DNA of 64,000 bases from Curtobacterium sp. MMLR14_010 (GCF_001865015.1 NZ_MJGV01000079.1:1-64000), one strand, 5' to 3'. Positions 43,201 through 51,830 are shown, counted from the first letter of the stretch. The notes: generated from the letters alone by a model not told the origin. Numbers and translations: made by a program.

Positions 43201-44677
43201 TCTCGGGCGAGAACCGCGGCCGCATCGACCCGTTCTTCGTCCGCTCGGCCTTCCGCTCCGCGAACACCTGGCTGAGCTCGGCCAGGCGACGACCGATCGT
43301 GTCGCCGTCGGCGCCGATGAGCGCGAGGGCCTCTTGTCCGTTCGTCGGGCGGAGGTGCGGCAGCCACAGGGTCCACGCCCACGCCGGCACGTGCTGCTGC
43401 GCGGTGAGCACGACGAACTGCACCTCCCGCGGGCTCTGCGTGACGGCGAGCTGCCCGAGCACCCATCGCCCGAGGTCGCGGGGCAGGTCCTCCGCGCCGG
43501 CGATCCCGAGCACGCCGACCTCGGCGAGCGGGACGGTCACGGGGACACCGCGGGTGATGCGCTGCTCGTCGGCCAGGCCGTCCAGGTCGCGGTCGTCGTC
43601 CACGGTGACGGTCGACGGCAGGTCCCCGACGCCGATCCGCACGTGCAGGTGGTCGGTGTCCGAGGGCCGGCGCTCCCAGAGCCGACGGCCGGGGGTCCCG
43701 GCGACGACCCGGAGCGAGGCGGCGTCGAGCGCGGAGGACCGTCGCTCGTCCCGCTCGGCGAGCACTGCCCGGGCGATCGCGGCCTCGAGCGCGGCGACCC
43801 GCTCCCGGTGCTCCGCCGTCTGCTTCCGATGGCTCTTCTTGCCGGTGCGACGGGCCGTGACGGTCTGCCCGACGACCATGATCGGCGTCATCGCCGCGAA
43901 CAGCAGGTAGAACGGCGAGTGGAACACGGTCGCCATCACGATGCCGAACATCGCCGGCACGAACACCATGATCCAGGGGATCGCCGAGCGCTGCGGCGGG
44001 ACCGGCGGCTTCGGGATCCGGAACTGCGTCGTCAGGAACGGCGGCAGGAGCCGGGGCGGCCGGTTGAAGTCGAGCTGGCCGGAGTCCGGTGGCTGCAGCA
44101 GGAGCCGGTCCGCGACGGCGACGGGCCGCACGGTGAGCACGCTGGACCCGAGCCGGACCAGGGCACCCGGTTCCCAGACGACCCACTCGTCGCCGACGGG
44201 CTCGTCCTCGAGGGTCGCCGCGACCGCGTCCCCGGCGTCGGCCACGGGGTGCTCACGCGGGGACAGCCGGAGGGTGACGGTGCGGTCGAAGGCGATCCGA
44301 GCCTCCAGGCCGGGGTGGTCGGCAGCCTGCGCGCCGACGGCCGGGGCACCGTCCTCGACGAGCGCGATCCGGACGTGTCCGGGTGCCAGCCGGCGTTCGC
44401 GACCGGCACCGACGCCTCCGGCGACGAGCAGGTGGACGACACCGCGCTCGACCTCGGGGCGGTCGGTGCCGTGGACGTGCAGGACGGCGCCGTCGACCAG
44501 CCCGCTGCGCGCGAACGGGACGTCGCCGTCGGACGCGTCGGACGGCATGGGCGCGCTGCCGGTACGTCGCGCCAGGGCGTCGACGACCGATCGCATGGGG
44601 GTCTGACCTGGTGCGTCGACGAGGACGTCGGAGGTGGTGCCGACGACGTCGTCGACGACGGTGACGACGACGCGCAT
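40220..44677 (-). CDS. eccC: Type VII secretion FtsK/SpoIIIE ATPase (EccC/EssC-like)
   Basis: A 1485-aa motor of WXG100 secretion. The N-terminal 200 residues are FHA-like, followed by two membrane helices (PWIMVFVPAMFGIVMATVF and SPFYLLFAAMTPIMVV). Three ATPase domains follow: P-loops GTTGSGKSE near 652, GAPGSGRST near 992 and GPSRSGRST near 1285. Only the first has a full Walker B with glutamate (LVIVIDEFAAM). The second and third are degenerate (LVLIDRWENF, LVLVVDDGELL), as is usual in EccC. Single-chain architecture with FHA resembles EssC more than the split EccCa/Cb. The last 20 residues are Gly/Ala-rich low complexity. It overlaps the upstream gene (TGATG). Confidence 0.95.
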   Translation of the reverse strand: MRVVVTVVDDVVGTTSDVLVDAPGQTPMRSVVDALARRTGSAPMPSDASDGDVPFARSGLVDGAVLHVHGTDRPEVERGVVHLLVAGGVGAGRERRLAPGHVRIALVEDGAPAVGAQAADHPGLEARIAFDRTVTLRLSPREHPVADAGDAVAATLEDEPVGDEWVVWEPGALVRLGSSVLTVRPVAVADRLLLQPPDSGQLDFNRPPRLLPPFLTTQFRIPKPPVPPQRSAIPWIMVFVPAMFGIVMATVFHSPFYLLFAAMTPIMVVGQTVTARRTGKKSHRKQTAEHRERVAALEAAIARAVLAERDERRSSALDAASLRVVAGTPGRRLWERRPSDTDHLHVRIGVGDLPSTVTVDDDRDLDGLADEQRITRGVPVTVPLAEVGVLGIAGAEDLPRDLGRWVLGQLAVTQSPREVQFVVLTAQQHVPAWAWTLWLPHLRPTNGQEALALIGADGDTIGRRLAELSQVFAERKAERTKNGSMRPRFSPEIVVVLDGARRLRAMPGVVGLLRDGPACGIRLVCIDEEEWQLPEECVATVTHRTATELVLRRQLAAPVELVLADRVEDDWYDAVARAVSPLRDTSGSDGDGLVPDAARLLDVVDLPQPSGALVADRWTSREATTSAVVGVGIDGAFALDLVKDGPHGLVAGTTGSGKSEFLQTLVASLALANRPDQMTFVLVDYKGGAAFSVASELPHTVGLVTDLDQHLVERALRSLRAELTRREHILAASGAKDIEDHETHLARGGAGEAMPRLVIVIDEFAAMVTELPDFVAGLIGIAQRGRSLGVHLILATQRPGGVVGPDIRANTNLRVALRMTDSGESSDVIDVADAARIPKSVPGRAYARLGHSSVVPFQSARVGGRWAGDEDPATSLPFVRVLDWRDFATAPPARPTKSDQSSAATDLSVLVQAMADARDRLGIGPLHSPWLAPLPELLPLAEVASASVGVRQSLAATTETLRFPFGVEDLPDTQEQRAAEIDLDRFTHQYVVGAPGSGRSTALRSIAASAAQSVPSSDLHLYAIDCGNGALASLQHLPHCGGVVQRTQVERATRLIDRLTREMARRHDLIAAASAADITEQRLLAAPGERLPHVLVLIDRWENFTTSLGEVDGGALTDAIQSMLRDGGAAGIHVVISGDRTLMSSRMSTLTDDKIVLRLTDRLDYSLGGINHRKLPASIPAGRGFRADSGIEVQFATLGTDVSGQGQTAAVRDLAAAVRTAFPVPPAPRPFRVDALPKDLDLDAALTLESAPSLVPLVAVTGIGGDDMELQTVDFATGGGTFVVAGPSRSGRSTMLAAMARSLLVGGTSLVVVAPRQGPVRDLAGLPGVRAVFTGDDVTVDELSPVLTPDGTPLVLVVDDGELLIDCSAARWLRDWGRAAVDNRQGLLLGGNTTGLAAGFGGWQVDAKKNRRGALLSPQDTLAGDLIGVRISRSSISSRIVPGSALVHLGTGIASTLQVPVVRATTRAGSAGVGVGAGAGAVLAG

Positions 44678-45600
44678 CAGGCGCGCAGCTCCTCGACGAC
44701 GGTCGCGTCGTCCTCGACCGGCACCGCGGCGACGGTCGACAGCAGCTGGTCCACCCAGCGGACCACGCCGAACTCGTCGGAGACGAACGTGCCGTCACGA
44801 CGGCAGTCGAGCGTCCAGCGCGCCAGGGGGTCGGGACTCATGGACAGGGCGGCCCAGCGGCCACCCGGCCGTTCCAGCAGGCGCGCGAGCTCACGTCCCT
44901 CACTGCCGCCGGGCACACCGTGGACGACCAGGAGGCCCGGGGTCGCGTCCGCCGCGACGGCCGCCACCGCCTCACCCACGGACACGGCGTCGGCCGCCCC
45001 GAACTCGCCGCCGCGGATCCCGACGGTCAGGACCGGGGTGCCCACCGACCAGGGGTCGGTGCGGACCTGGTCGACGATCCGGCGCGCGACCGCGGCGCGG
45101 GCCGTGCGGTCGCCGTCCAGGGCGACGAAACCGGAGGCGCGGCGCAGGTCGACCAGGACGGCGCCGTCCTGGTCGCTGCCGAGCCCGACGACGGTCGCGA
45201 ACTGCGTCGACGGGGTCTGCCCGAGCGGCACGGCCTGCAGCGCCCACATCGGGGCGGACCACGAGCGGCCGTCCGGGGTGGTCTGCCACGGTTCCGGCGG
45301 TGCGACCGTCGGCGACGCGAGGTCCAGGCGCACGGTGGGGCCGACCACGGCCCGGACGAAGCCGGGGAAGCCGACGCGGGCGACGGTGCACGACGCCTCG
45401 ACGCTGCGGAGCACGCGGTCGGTGGCCCAGGCGGCGCCCTCCTCGCGTCGGGGCAGGTCCGCCCAGGCGGCGGCGTCCGAGACGGGCCGGCGGCGGTGCG
45501 CGATGATCGTCGGCACGACGAAGGCCAGGGCGCCGAGGAACAGCACCACCGACATCGTCAGCATGAGGTGGGACTCGGGGTGGGAGAGCGACCAGTTCAT
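44677..45600 (-). CDS. T7SS-locus membrane-anchored protein, unknown
   Basis: 307 aa from ATG 45600. An N-terminal membrane helix (MLTMSVVLFLGALAFVVPTII) is followed by a large cytoplasmic domain without known motifs. It is coupled to eccC by overlap and to the previous gene by ATGA. Its constant position suggests a structural part of the secretion machine or an EccC partner, which is inference. Confidence 0.8.
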   Translation of the reverse strand: MNWSLSHPESHLMLTMSVVLFLGALAFVVPTIIAHRRRPVSDAAAWADLPRREEGAAWATDRVLRSVEASCTVARVGFPGFVRAVVGPTVRLDLASPTVAPPEPWQTTPDGRSWSAPMWALQAVPLGQTPSTQFATVVGLGSDQDGAVLVDLRRASGFVALDGDRTARAAVARRIVDQVRTDPWSVGTPVLTVGIRGGEFGAADAVSVGEAVAAVAADATPGLLVVHGVPGGSEGRELARLLERPGGRWAALSMSPDPLARWTLDCRRDGTFVSDEFGVVRWVDQLLSTVAAVPVEDDATVVEELRA

Positions 45601-46421
45601 GCGGCTCCTCCGAGCTCGGCCAGGCGGCGTTCCAGGGTGGTCGGCTCGGTGCCGGGGACGTCGGTCCAGCGGAAGGTCGTCATGATCGCGTCGAACAGGG
45701 TGACGAGGGCGTCGGTGAGGTGGTCGGTGTCTGCGGCCGCTGCTGCGGCTGCGTCGTGCGTGCTTGCTGGCTTCGCCGCGCTGATCGCGGAGAAGGACAT
45801 CACGACCCAGCGGCCCGGGCGGTGGGGGACCGGGATCGTGTAGACCACCTGGCGGTCGTCGACGACGGGCAGGTCGTCGCCGAGGCCGGGGAGCTCGGCG
45901 CTCGGGTCCACGCGCCGGATGACGGTCTCGGTGCGGGCAGCGATGCAGCCGTCGACCTCGCGGATGCCGGGGTCGTCCTCGTCGTGGCGGGTCGGCAGCG
46001 CGTCCGCGAGGACCTGCGCGATGACCTGCTCGGGGGCCTGGTCGGACTCGTCCTCCACCTCGGTCTCGATGATGGAGACCGGCGGGGTGTAGCCGTCGAC
46101 GGGCTGCACGGCGAGGTAGACGGCGTTCGCGCCGTTGTCGCCGGCCTCGACGACCGTCGCCGTCAGACGCTTCCGCATCTCCTGGCGCAGGGGTTCGGCG
46201 CGGTCGCGGGGCAGGTCGTCCGGGAGCGCGTGGGCGATGACGTCCCGGACGATCGCCGCGAGTTCCTGCCGGTCGTCCTCGCGCGCGGGGAGTCGGGCCC
46301 ACCCGGGCGGGACCACCATGAAGAACGAGGCCGTCGGATCGGTGCGCGGCACGTCGGTGGTGTCGGTGTCGGTGGGGCTGGTGTCGGCGCTGTCGGTGTC
46401 GGTGCGGGTGGTGTCGCTCAT
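45597..46421 (-). CDS. T7SS-locus soluble protein, unknown
   Basis: 274 aa from ATG 46421. A 30-residue Thr/Asp/Ser-rich N-terminus precedes SFFMVVPPGWARLP and a mixed alpha/beta domain, then an Ala-rich linker (DAAAAAAADTD) and a C-terminal helix. It overlaps both neighbours. It may be a chaperone or cytoplasmic component analogous to EspG, but no similarity can be shown by eye. Confidence 0.78.
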   Translation of the reverse strand: MSDTTRTDTDSADTSPTDTDTTDVPRTDPTASFFMVVPPGWARLPAREDDRQELAAIVRDVIAHALPDDLPRDRAEPLRQEMRKRLTATVVEAGDNGANAVYLAVQPVDGYTPPVSIIETEVEDESDQAPEQVIAQVLADALPTRHDEDDPGIREVDGCIAARTETVIRRVDPSAELPGLGDDLPVVDDRQVVYTIPVPHRPGRWVVMSFSAISAAKPASTHDAAAAAAADTDHLTDALVTLFDAIMTTFRWTDVPGTEPTTLERRLAELGGAA

Positions 46422-47047
46422 GCGGAGACCTCGTTCTTGACGGCGGCGAGCAGGTCGATGAGCTCGTCACCGAACACGGGGACGACGTCGAGGTCTCGGG
46501 TGCGCCAGAGCACCCGTGTGTCGACAGGGGTGGTGGCGTCAGCGGTGGTGAAGGTCTCGCGGCGGACGGCACAGACGGTGGCCCAGATCGCACCGTCGTC
46601 GTCGAGGTCGTACCGGGTCACGACGGGCCCTTCGCCGCCGACGTGGTCGGGGAGTTCGTCGACCGCCGGACGCTCGACGGGCAGACCGCCCTCGGCACCG
46701 GCGAGCTCGAGCAGCCCGGGCCCGTCGGACTCGGCCATGCCGACGGACACGACGACCGGCAGCGGCCAGCGGTTCGGCACCCCGAGCCCCGCCACGAGCC
46801 GTTCGGCCCCGTCCAGCGCGGCGCGGAACTCGAGCAGCGTGTCGAGCGCCGCCTCCGGGTCCACCTCCGGCCCGCCGTCGAACACCCGCTGGTCGCCCTC
46901 GGCGTCGCGGTCGACCTGCGCGATCGCCGCGAACAGCTCGAGCGCCCCCGTGCGCCATGCCGGTGTGACGTCGGCCGTGCCGGGCACGACGAGCCACTGC
47001 GGGACCTCGACGTCGATGCGCGAGGTGAGGACGGGTGTTGCGCTCAT
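46418..47047 (-). CDS. T7SS-locus soluble protein, unknown
   Basis: 209 aa from ATG 47047 (GGAG 3 bases upstream). It is an acidic alpha/beta protein (VEVPQWLVVPGTADVTPAWRTGALELF) lacking known motifs, located between an effector gene and the 274-aa gene and overlapping the latter by ATGA. An immunity or chaperone role for the adjacent effector is possible. Confidence 0.75.
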   Translation of the reverse strand: MSATPVLTSRIDVEVPQWLVVPGTADVTPAWRTGALELFAAIAQVDRDAEGDQRVFDGGPEVDPEAALDTLLEFRAALDGAERLVAGLGVPNRWPLPVVVSVGMAESDGPGLLELAGAEGGLPVERPAVDELPDHVGGEGPVVTRYDLDDDGAIWATVCAVRRETFTTADATTPVDTRVLWRTRDLDVVPVFGDELIDLLAAVKNEVSA

Positions 47048-47078
47048 GGGCTCCACTGCTTGTCGCGTCGGACCGGGG

Positions 47079-48533
47079 TCAGACGGTGATCGGGTGCTTG
47101 ACGGCGGACCAGTCGTCGGTCCACGGCCGCTTGGTGTCCGCGCCGTCGCCCACGGGGTTCAGGACCAGGCCGGCGATCGAGTAGTTCCGACCCCAGACGC
47201 TCAGCCCACCGTTGACGTACGTGTGCCACTTCGGGGCGTTCCCGACGACGGCACCGAAGCCGTTGGCGCCGCCCCACTTGCCGAGGTCGTTGCGCAGGAT
47301 CTGGAAGTCGACGCCACCGATGCGTTCGGCCCAGCCAGTGAAGCCCTTCTTGGTGAACAGGTCGGAACCGAACTGTTTCGAGATGGTGGCCCAGTCGTTC
47401 TTGATCGTCGTCCCGACCTTCGAGATGTTCCACCAGTTGGGGTTCTCCTTGAACTTCCCCAGCAGGTCCTCCATCTTCGCGATGCCGTTCTTCGTGACGG
47501 CACCGTCGAGCTGGTCGGCGTACTTCAGGTCGCCGTACGCGTCGTCGAGGCTCTTCGTCTTCGACAGCCACCCGCCGATCGCGTCGTTCCGCAGCTTCGC
47601 GATCTTGCCGAGGTCGACCTTCGTGGCGTTCTGCACCGCGGTCTTGCCGGCGGTGATGCCCTTGCTGAGCGCGACCGACGTGGCCTTCGTGATCCCGACG
47701 CCGACGCCGAGCGTGACGACGCCGACCACGGCCATGACGAGGTCGAACACGTTGCCCTCACCGAGCGCCGTCAGCCCGATCTGCGCCACCAGGCTGACCC
47801 CGGCCGCGACGGCACCCATGATGGCGAGCACCCCGACGCCCGGGATCAGGATCGCGAGCGCCGCCAGGGCGATGCCGATGTACGTGAAGATCTTGACGAT
47901 CATCTTGAGCAGCTTCGAGAAGAACGCCTTGATCTTGTCGCCGGTGGTGTCGTGCAGGCCGTCGTGCCAACCGTCGCGGATGGTCGACGCTGCCGCCTTG
48001 CCCGCCGTGTTCAGCGTGTCCACTGCCCGACGCAGCCGCGCCTTGGCGGCGTTCGCGCTGTCGTCGGCGGCGGTCACGGCACGGTGCTTGGCGTCGATCG
48101 CGCCCTGCTCGTCGGCGGTCAGCGGCGGGGCGTCCTGCGCCCGGTTCTGTGACGGGTCTGCCATGCCGCTCGCCTGGGACCCGGCCGCCGAGGCGTCCTC
48201 GGCGTCGCGGAGCGCACCGGCAGACTCGGTCAGGGCGTCCTCGAGGTGCGGGACGTACCCGGTCAGGGCGTCCTTGATCGCGACGTAGCGACCGGCCATC
48301 TTCTCGAGGGAAGCCCCGACCTCCTTGCTCTTCTTCCGGACGGCGTCGGCGGTCTCGCCCTTGAACTGCGACTCGTCGCCGTCGCCGATGCTCTTGAGGG
48401 TGCTCGCCTCGCTCGTGATGGCGTCGGCGATCATCGTGTAGTAGCTGACCAGGCTCTGCACCACGGGGACGTCGGCCACGACCGGGTCCGACGCCTCGCC
48501 GAGCAGTGCCCAGTCGCCGCCGCGTGCCGGCAT
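47079..48533 (-). CDS. Large T7SS effector candidate, cassette 1
   Basis: 484 aa. Residues 1-130 are a helical, LXG/T7SS-signal-like domain (SYYTMIADAITSEASTLKSIGDGDESQFKGETADAVRKKSKEV). Residues of about 215-310 are strongly hydrophobic with three or more predicted helices (IFTYIGIALAALAILIPGVGVLAIM). The C-terminal 170 residues (from about VDLGKIAKLRND) are polar and contain FKENPNWWN and WHTYVNGG. The N-terminal 300 residues are about 80% identical to the cassette 2 protein, but the C-terminus is largely different. This is the pattern of polymorphic effectors with exchanged toxic tips. It is coupled to the small helical protein by TGATG. Confidence 0.8.
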   Translation of the reverse strand: MPARGGDWALLGEASDPVVADVPVVQSLVSYYTMIADAITSEASTLKSIGDGDESQFKGETADAVRKKSKEVGASLEKMAGRYVAIKDALTGYVPHLEDALTESAGALRDAEDASAAGSQASGMADPSQNRAQDAPPLTADEQGAIDAKHRAVTAADDSANAAKARLRRAVDTLNTAGKAAASTIRDGWHDGLHDTTGDKIKAFFSKLLKMIVKIFTYIGIALAALAILIPGVGVLAIMGAVAAGVSLVAQIGLTALGEGNVFDLVMAVVGVVTLGVGVGITKATSVALSKGITAGKTAVQNATKVDLGKIAKLRNDAIGGWLSKTKSLDDAYGDLKYADQLDGAVTKNGIAKMEDLLGKFKENPNWWNISKVGTTIKNDWATISKQFGSDLFTKKGFTGWAERIGGVDFQILRNDLGKWGGANGFGAVVGNAPKWHTYVNGGLSVWGRNYSIAGLVLNPVGDGADTKRPWTDDWSAVKHPITV

Positions 48534-48844
48534 CAGTGGCCCTGCCCGTCGGTCGCCTGCGACTCGGTGGAGAGCTTGTCGTGGAGGTCCTGGTCGACGG
48601 CCGTCCAGTTGTCGGCGGCCTTCTGCACCTTGTCGTGCAGGTCCTTCACCGCGCCCTTCATCTTGTTGCGGTGGATCTTCCAGTCGCCGGAGAAGTCGTG
48701 CATCGCCTTCTGCACGTCGTGCTGCCCGTACACCTGGTCGAGCTCCCGGTCGTCCGACCGCTGGTGCTCGAGCTCGTCCGAGATGTGCTGCAGCTTCGTC
48801 GCCGAGTCCTCGAGGACGGCCTTCGTGATGATGAGGTCTGCCAT
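48533..48844 (-). CDS. Small helical T7SS partner protein (WXG100/LapA-like), cassette 1
   Basis: A 103-aa two-helix protein (MADLIITKAVLEDSATKLQHISDELEHQ ... DFSGDWKIHRNKMKGAVKDLHDKV). The central GDW turn and length fit WXG100 or LXG-associated targeting proteins, which form a helical bundle with the effector N-terminus. Its stop overlaps the effector start. Confidence 0.85.
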   Translation of the reverse strand: MADLIITKAVLEDSATKLQHISDELEHQRSDDRELDQVYGQHDVQKAMHDFSGDWKIHRNKMKGAVKDLHDKVQKAADNWTAVDQDLHDKLSTESQATDGQGH

Positions 48845-48931
48845 GGGTGCTCCTGGTCGGTGAACGGGATCGGAACCGGCTCGGTCCCGGTGCCCGTCGT
48901 CGCGACGGGGACCGGGACCGGAGCGGTGTCG

Positions 48932-49225
48932 CTACTTGATCGCGTTCGCGAGCTCCTGGTCGGTCTGCTGGAGGGCCTCGGCGGCCTTGTTCAGGTACGT
49001 CGACATGCCCTCGAGCCCCTCGATCGTCTTCGTCGCACCGTCGTTGAACTCCTGGTACGAGCTGCCGAAGGCCACGGAGGACTGGTCGGTCACGTAGCCA
49101 CCCGTGATGAGCGAGTCGACGAGCGACTTCAGCTCACGCAGCTTCGAGGTGATGTCCTGCTCACCGTTCACGAGTCGGGTCGCGGCGTCCTGCATCTCGC
49201 CGTAGGTCACGTTCAAGTTGGGCAT
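48932..49225 (-). CDS. WXG100-family secreted protein, cassette 1
   Basis: A 97-aa helical hairpin of ESAT-6/WXG100 type (MPNLNVTYGEMQDAATRLVNGEQD). The turn reads AFGSSYQEF, so the Trp of the WXG motif is replaced by Phe. The ribosome binding site is a GGAG-containing stretch. The protein is identical residue for residue to the cassette 2 copy, although the genes differ at many third codon positions. The 290-bp AT-richer interval upstream (49226-49514) should hold the promoter of this cassette and the downstream eccC genes. Confidence 0.9.
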   Translation of the reverse strand: MPNLNVTYGEMQDAATRLVNGEQDITSKLRELKSLVDSLITGGYVTDQSSVAFGSSYQEFNDGATKTIEGLEGMSTYLNKAAEALQQTDQELANAIK

Positions 49226-49514
49226 TGCCAGCTCCTGTCGTTCGTCCGTGGCCCCGGTCGAGGCACAGTCAGGAGGTTATTCCGGAGCGGTACGACTTTG
49301 CGGGGTACATTCCACCGGCAGGACGCCGATCACATCTGCACACTGATGTGCACATTCCAGTACACCGCCGCGGGCATCGGGTCGAATCGAACTGATGTTT
49401 CGATGTCAGTACCGGAGAGTATTCATTGCTACCCGCGTGTCGCGAGCGCGTCTTCCGGACCAGGTGTCCCCCGTTGTGTGGACCACGGGGTCCCCTGGAG
49501 TGGCGCCGCGGCGG

Positions 49515-50933
49515 TCAGAACCCGTGCACGAGCGAGTCGGACGCCTGCTTGTAGCCCGGCACGCGCTCTTGGTCGGAGCCCCAGCCGGTCGGCTTGATGC
49601 CCTGCCCGTACCCGAACGTGTTGATCCAGCTCGCGACCACACGGCCGCCGGCGACGTACTTGTGCCATGCCGGCAGTGCCGCGATGTCGACGCCGTGGTC
49701 CCGCTTCATCGCGACCTTCATCGCGTCCATCTCGATCTGCCGGTCCACGCTGAACAGCCGGTCCGACCGCCAGTCGCGCTTGACGAAGACGTCCTTGATC
49801 TTGCTCTTGTCCTCGGTCCACAGCGTCTTGTTCGGGTGCCACCAGTTCGGCTTCTCCTTGAAGCCACCGAGGGTGTTCTTCCCGATGGTGTCCATCCGCA
49901 GGTCGGTCAGGCGGTTGATGTGCCGGTCGATCGTGCCCACCGTGCGCGCCGCGGTGCTGTCGTTCAGCGCGTTCTTCACGGCGATCGACCGGACGTCCTG
50001 CAGCTTCTTGACCTTGTCGAGGTTCGTCTTCGCGAACCCCTGCATCCCCTTGCCGAGCCCCGCGGTCTTCGCCACCGAGGCGGCCTTCGTCATGATGCCG
50101 CCCACGCCGACGAGCACGAGTCCCACCGCCGAGGTGATCACATCGAGCCAGGACCCCTCGCCCATGCCGGCCAGCGTGATGTTCGCCACCAGGACCACGG
50201 ACGCGGCGACCGCGGCCATGAACGTGAGCATGCCGACGCCCGGGATCAGGATCGCCAGTGCCGCCAGGGCGATGCCGATGTAGGTGAAGATCTTGACGAT
50301 GATCTTGAGCAGCTTCGAGAAGAACGCCTTGATCTTGTCACCGAGGGAGTCGTGCAGGCCGTCGTCCCAGGCCGCGCGGATGGTCGACGCCGCGGCCTTG
50401 CCGGCGCCGTTGATGCCGTCCACCGCGCGTCGGAGTCGGGCGACCGCGGCGTCGGCGCCGTCGGTCGCGGCGCTCTCGGCGCGGTGCTTGGCGTCGATCG
50501 CACCCTGCTCGTCGCTGGTCAGCGGCGGGGCGTCCTGGGCCCGGTTCTGCGACGGGTCCGCCATCGACGCGGCTCGTGCGCCGGAGGCCGACGCGTCCTC
50601 CGCGTCACGGAGCGCCGCGGCCGACTCGGACAGGGCGCGCTCGAGCTCGGGCAGGTAGCCGGTCAGGGCATCCCGGATCGCGTCGTAGCGCCCGGACATC
50701 TTCTGCAGCGACTCCGCGACGTCCTTGCTCTTCTTCCGCACGGCGTCGGCGGACTCGCCCTTGAACTCAGCCGTGTCGCCGTCCCCGATGCGGCGCAGGA
50801 CGTCGGACTCCGCGCTGATCTCCTGCGCGATCGTCGTGTAGTAGTGGACCAGGTCCTGCACGGTGGCGACGTCGGCCACGACCGGGTCGGACGACTCGTG
50901 CAACAGTTCCCAGTTGCCGGCGCGGGCGGGCAT
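49515..50933 (-). CDS. Large T7SS effector candidate, cassette 2
   Basis: 472 aa with the same layout as the cassette 1 protein: helical T7SS-signal domain, Ala-rich linker (MADPSQNRAQDAPPLTADEQ-type block), hydrophobic mid-region (FTYIGIALAALAILIPGVGMLTFM), then a different C-terminal domain from about residue 305 that keeps only short shared motifs (FKEKPNWWH, WHKYVAGG). No catalytic motif is recognised. The conserved NWW and WH-YV-GG motifs may be part of the active tip. Confidence 0.8.
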   Translation of the reverse strand: MPARAGNWELLHESSDPVVADVATVQDLVHYYTTIAQEISAESDVLRRIGDGDTAEFKGESADAVRKKSKDVAESLQKMSGRYDAIRDALTGYLPELERALSESAAALRDAEDASASGARAASMADPSQNRAQDAPPLTSDEQGAIDAKHRAESAATDGADAAVARLRRAVDGINGAGKAAASTIRAAWDDGLHDSLGDKIKAFFSKLLKIIVKIFTYIGIALAALAILIPGVGMLTFMAAVAASVVLVANITLAGMGEGSWLDVITSAVGLVLVGVGGIMTKAASVAKTAGLGKGMQGFAKTNLDKVKKLQDVRSIAVKNALNDSTAARTVGTIDRHINRLTDLRMDTIGKNTLGGFKEKPNWWHPNKTLWTEDKSKIKDVFVKRDWRSDRLFSVDRQIEMDAMKVAMKRDHGVDIAALPAWHKYVAGGRVVASWINTFGYGQGIKPTGWGSDQERVPGYKQASDSLVHGF

Positions 50934-51244
50934 CAGGCGGCCTGCCCCTCGGTCGGCTGCGACTCGGTGGTCAGCTTGTCGTGCAGGTCCTGCTCGAGGG
51001 CGGACCAGTGCTCGACCGACTTCTGCATCTTGTCGTGCAGGTCCTTGACCGCGCCCTTCATCTTGTTGCGGTGGATCTTCCAGTCGCCGGAGAAGTCGTG
51101 CATCGCCTTCTGCACGTCGTGCTGGCCGTAGACCTCGGTCAGCGCACGGTCGTCCGACTTCTGGTGCTCGAGCTCGTCGGAGATGTGCTGCAGCTTGCTG
51201 GCGGAGTCCTCGAGGACGGCGCGCGTGATGATGAGGTCTGCCAT
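50933..51244 (-). CDS. Small helical T7SS partner protein, cassette 2
   Basis: 103 aa, about 80% identical to the cassette 1 copy. The central 35 residues, including DFSGDWKIHRNKMKGAV, are identical. Differences cluster in the two helix ends that would contact the diverged effector. Its stop overlaps the effector start. Confidence 0.85.
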   Translation of the reverse strand: MADLIITRAVLEDSASKLQHISDELEHQKSDDRALTEVYGQHDVQKAMHDFSGDWKIHRNKMKGAVKDLHDKMQKSVEHWSALEQDLHDKLTTESQPTEGQAA

Positions 51245-51319
51245 GGGTGCTCCCGGTCGATGCGGTGGAGGACGACGGGTGCCCGGGGTCGCACGGACGC
51301 GAGACCCCGGGCGATCCGA

Positions 51320-51613
51320 CTACTTGATCGCGTTCGCGAGCTCCTGGTCGGTCTGCTGCAGCGCCTCAGCGGCCTTGTTCAGGTAGGTCGACATGCCCTC
51401 GAGACCCTCGATGGTCTTCGTGGCACCGTCGTTGAACTCCTGGTACGAGCTGCCGAACGCGACCGAGGACTGGTCGGTGACGTAGCCGCCGGTGATGAGC
51501 GAGTCGACGAGCGACTTCAGCTCACGGAGCTTCGAGGTGATGTCCTGCTCACCGTTGACGAGTCGGGTGGCGGCGTCCTGCATCTCGCCGTACGTGACGT
51601 TCAAGTTGGGCAT
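51320..51613 (-). CDS. WXG100-family secreted protein, cassette 2
   Basis: 97 aa, identical in protein sequence to the product of 48932-49225, with the same Phe in place of the WXG Trp. It is first in the second cassette, with its ribosome binding site (CAGGAGCAC) 3-8 bases upstream of ATG 51613. Confidence 0.9.
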   Translation of the reverse strand: MPNLNVTYGEMQDAATRLVNGEQDITSKLRELKSLVDSLITGGYVTDQSSVAFGSSYQEFNDGATKTIEGLEGMSTYLNKAAEALQQTDQELANAIK

Positions 51614-51777
51614 GTGCGTGCTCCTGGTCTCGGATCTCGTTCACCTCCGGTACTGGAGGCGTGACGACCGTACCGAGCGGTCCACCCCGGAACGAGGGGG
51701 TTCGACGCCTGTTCACCGACCGTTCCACGAGCGAGTCCAACCGGCCACCCGCCGGACGGGACCACCCAGGAACGACA

Positions 51778-51811
51778 GAAGGCGGGCCTCCCGACTGGGA
51801 GACCCGCCTTC
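51778..51811 (-). terminator. Terminator of the rpsF-ssb-rpsR-rplI operon
   Basis: GAAGGCGGG-C-CTCCC pairs with GGGAG-A-CCCGCCTTC around GACT, directly after the rplI stop on the minus strand. The T-rich tail is weak, as usual in high-GC actinobacteria. Confidence 0.75.
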
Positions 51812-51830
51812 CGACGGAACCGACGCTGCC

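Noticed and set aside
42125..45685. 1186-codon open frame on the plus strand
   Set aside because: It is antisense to eccC and its partner; composition is Arg/Gly/Ala/Pro-rich with no domain. High-GC third positions create such shadow frames.
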